From the NCBI GenBank assembly GCA_003158495.1, contig PMJT01000243.1:7094-12291 (forward strand): DNA of 5,198 bases, written 5' to 3'. Position 1 is the stretch's first letter. Each line of letters begins with the position of its first letter. The DNA comes from Chloroflexota bacterium. GTDB taxonomy: Bacteria > Chloroflexota > Limnocylindria > Limnocylindrales > CSP1-4. Positions 4,840 to 5,198 of this stretch are shown in pieces. The notes beneath the pieces were generated by a model, which searched no databases, was not told the origin of the DNA, and saw only the letters and a program-made list of their open reading frames with translations. The position numbers and the translations under genes were made by a program.

Positions 4840-5198
4840 CTATTTGAGCATCGCCAGGATGGCCGCGTGATTGCGGGGCGAGGCGGCGAGACAGGACCAC
4901 TTCTTCGCGGGGTACGAGAGGTCGAACCACGGCCTGCCGTCGAGCGTTGTCACCCTGGCGCCGGCACGTTCTGCCATCAGCCCGGCCGCGGCAACGTCCC
5001 AGGCGGATAGCCCGGCCCCCTGGGCATATACGTCGAACCGGCCGCAGGCCACGTATGAGAGCGTCATCGCCGACGAACCCATCGAGCGGTTGGCGCGGAT
5101 CGCCTTCATCGCGGCGTGTCGCTTGCGGACCATGCCCCGCCCGCCGACCGCGAGGGTCACCACGAGGTCCTCGAGCAGCTCCTTGTCGGCGACGTGGA
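4840..5198 (-). CDS. Inositol monophosphatase family protein (C-terminal part, truncated by window edge)
   Basis: A member of the Mg-dependent, Li-sensitive phosphatase superfamily (inositol-1-phosphatase, fructose-1,6-bisphosphatase of the SuhB type, histidinol phosphatase and PAP phosphatase are relatives). Only the last 118 residues are in the window; the start and the N-terminal DPIDGT metal motif lie to the right. Visible landmarks are NRSMGSSAMTLSYVACGRFD, which matches the family's GSAALxLxxVAxGRxD segment, then LSAWDVAAAGLMAERAGA, the second metal motif (WDxAAG in relatives) with its Asp kept and Gly changed to Ala at the sixth place. VTTLDGRPWF follows and the protein ends AAILAMLK. 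The substrate cannot be told from this part. The frame is open to the right edge, so internal GTG/ATG codons here are not the start. The 39-base gap to the exonuclease gene has only a weak 5-bp stem (4811-4815 with 4822-4826). Confidence 0.88.
   Translation of the reverse strand, partial: HVADKELLEDLVVTLAVGGRGMVRKRHAAMKAIRANRSMGSSAMTLSYVACGRFDVYAQGAGLSAWDVAAAGLMAERAGARVTTLDGRPWFDLSYPAKKWSCLAASPRNHAAILAMLK

Noticed and set aside
1..5198. Searched for CRISPR arrays, tRNA/rRNA genes, transposase genes, phage or toxin-antitoxin pairs
   Set aside because: No spaced repeats, cloverleaf sequences, recombinase motifs or small paired genes were seen. All substantial coding space is accounted for by six housekeeping-type genes.

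Overview
The window is a GC-rich bacterial chromosome segment of ordinary housekeeping genes. The organism cannot be fixed from sequence alone. The homodimeric-type pyruvate dehydrogenase E1, high GC, one GTG start and TAnnnT-like boxes close to start codons fit an Actinomycetota or a high-GC Chloroflexota (Limnocylindria-like) lineage; this is inference. No phage, plasmid, transposase, CRISPR, rRNA or tRNA is visible.

Layout. Bases 1-1238 (minus) hold the N-terminal part of aceE, running off the left edge. A divergent gap of about 230 bases separates it from an OmpR/KdpE-type response regulator at 1466-2230 (plus). A gap of about 390 bases (2231-2624) follows. It holds a strong hairpin and a possible three-stem RNA fold (2311-2395), a weak promoter candidate and two sets of short direct repeats. 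Next come a nicotinamidase (2625-3284), a four-helix membrane protein of unknown function (3403-3825) and a stand-alone 5'-3' exonuclease of the FEN/Pol I N-terminal family (3919-4800), all plus strand with gaps of 118 and 93 bases. The 3' part of an inositol-monophosphatase-family gene (4840-5198, minus) converges on the exonuclease and runs off the right edge.

How the genes relate. They look like independent functions (central carbon metabolism, signalling, NAD salvage, DNA repair/replication, phosphate-ester hydrolysis), not one pathway. The spacing gives no strong operon except possibly the three plus-strand genes from 2625 to 4800. No histidine kinase lies next to the regulator.

The most notable feature is a pair of related palindromes at about 727-784 inside aceE. 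They are translated in frame and lengthen the segment between two active-site histidines by 21 residues compared with the E. coli enzyme as I recall it. This resembles a REP/RPE-like repeat inserted into a protein-coding gene. I see no convincing new multi-gene system.
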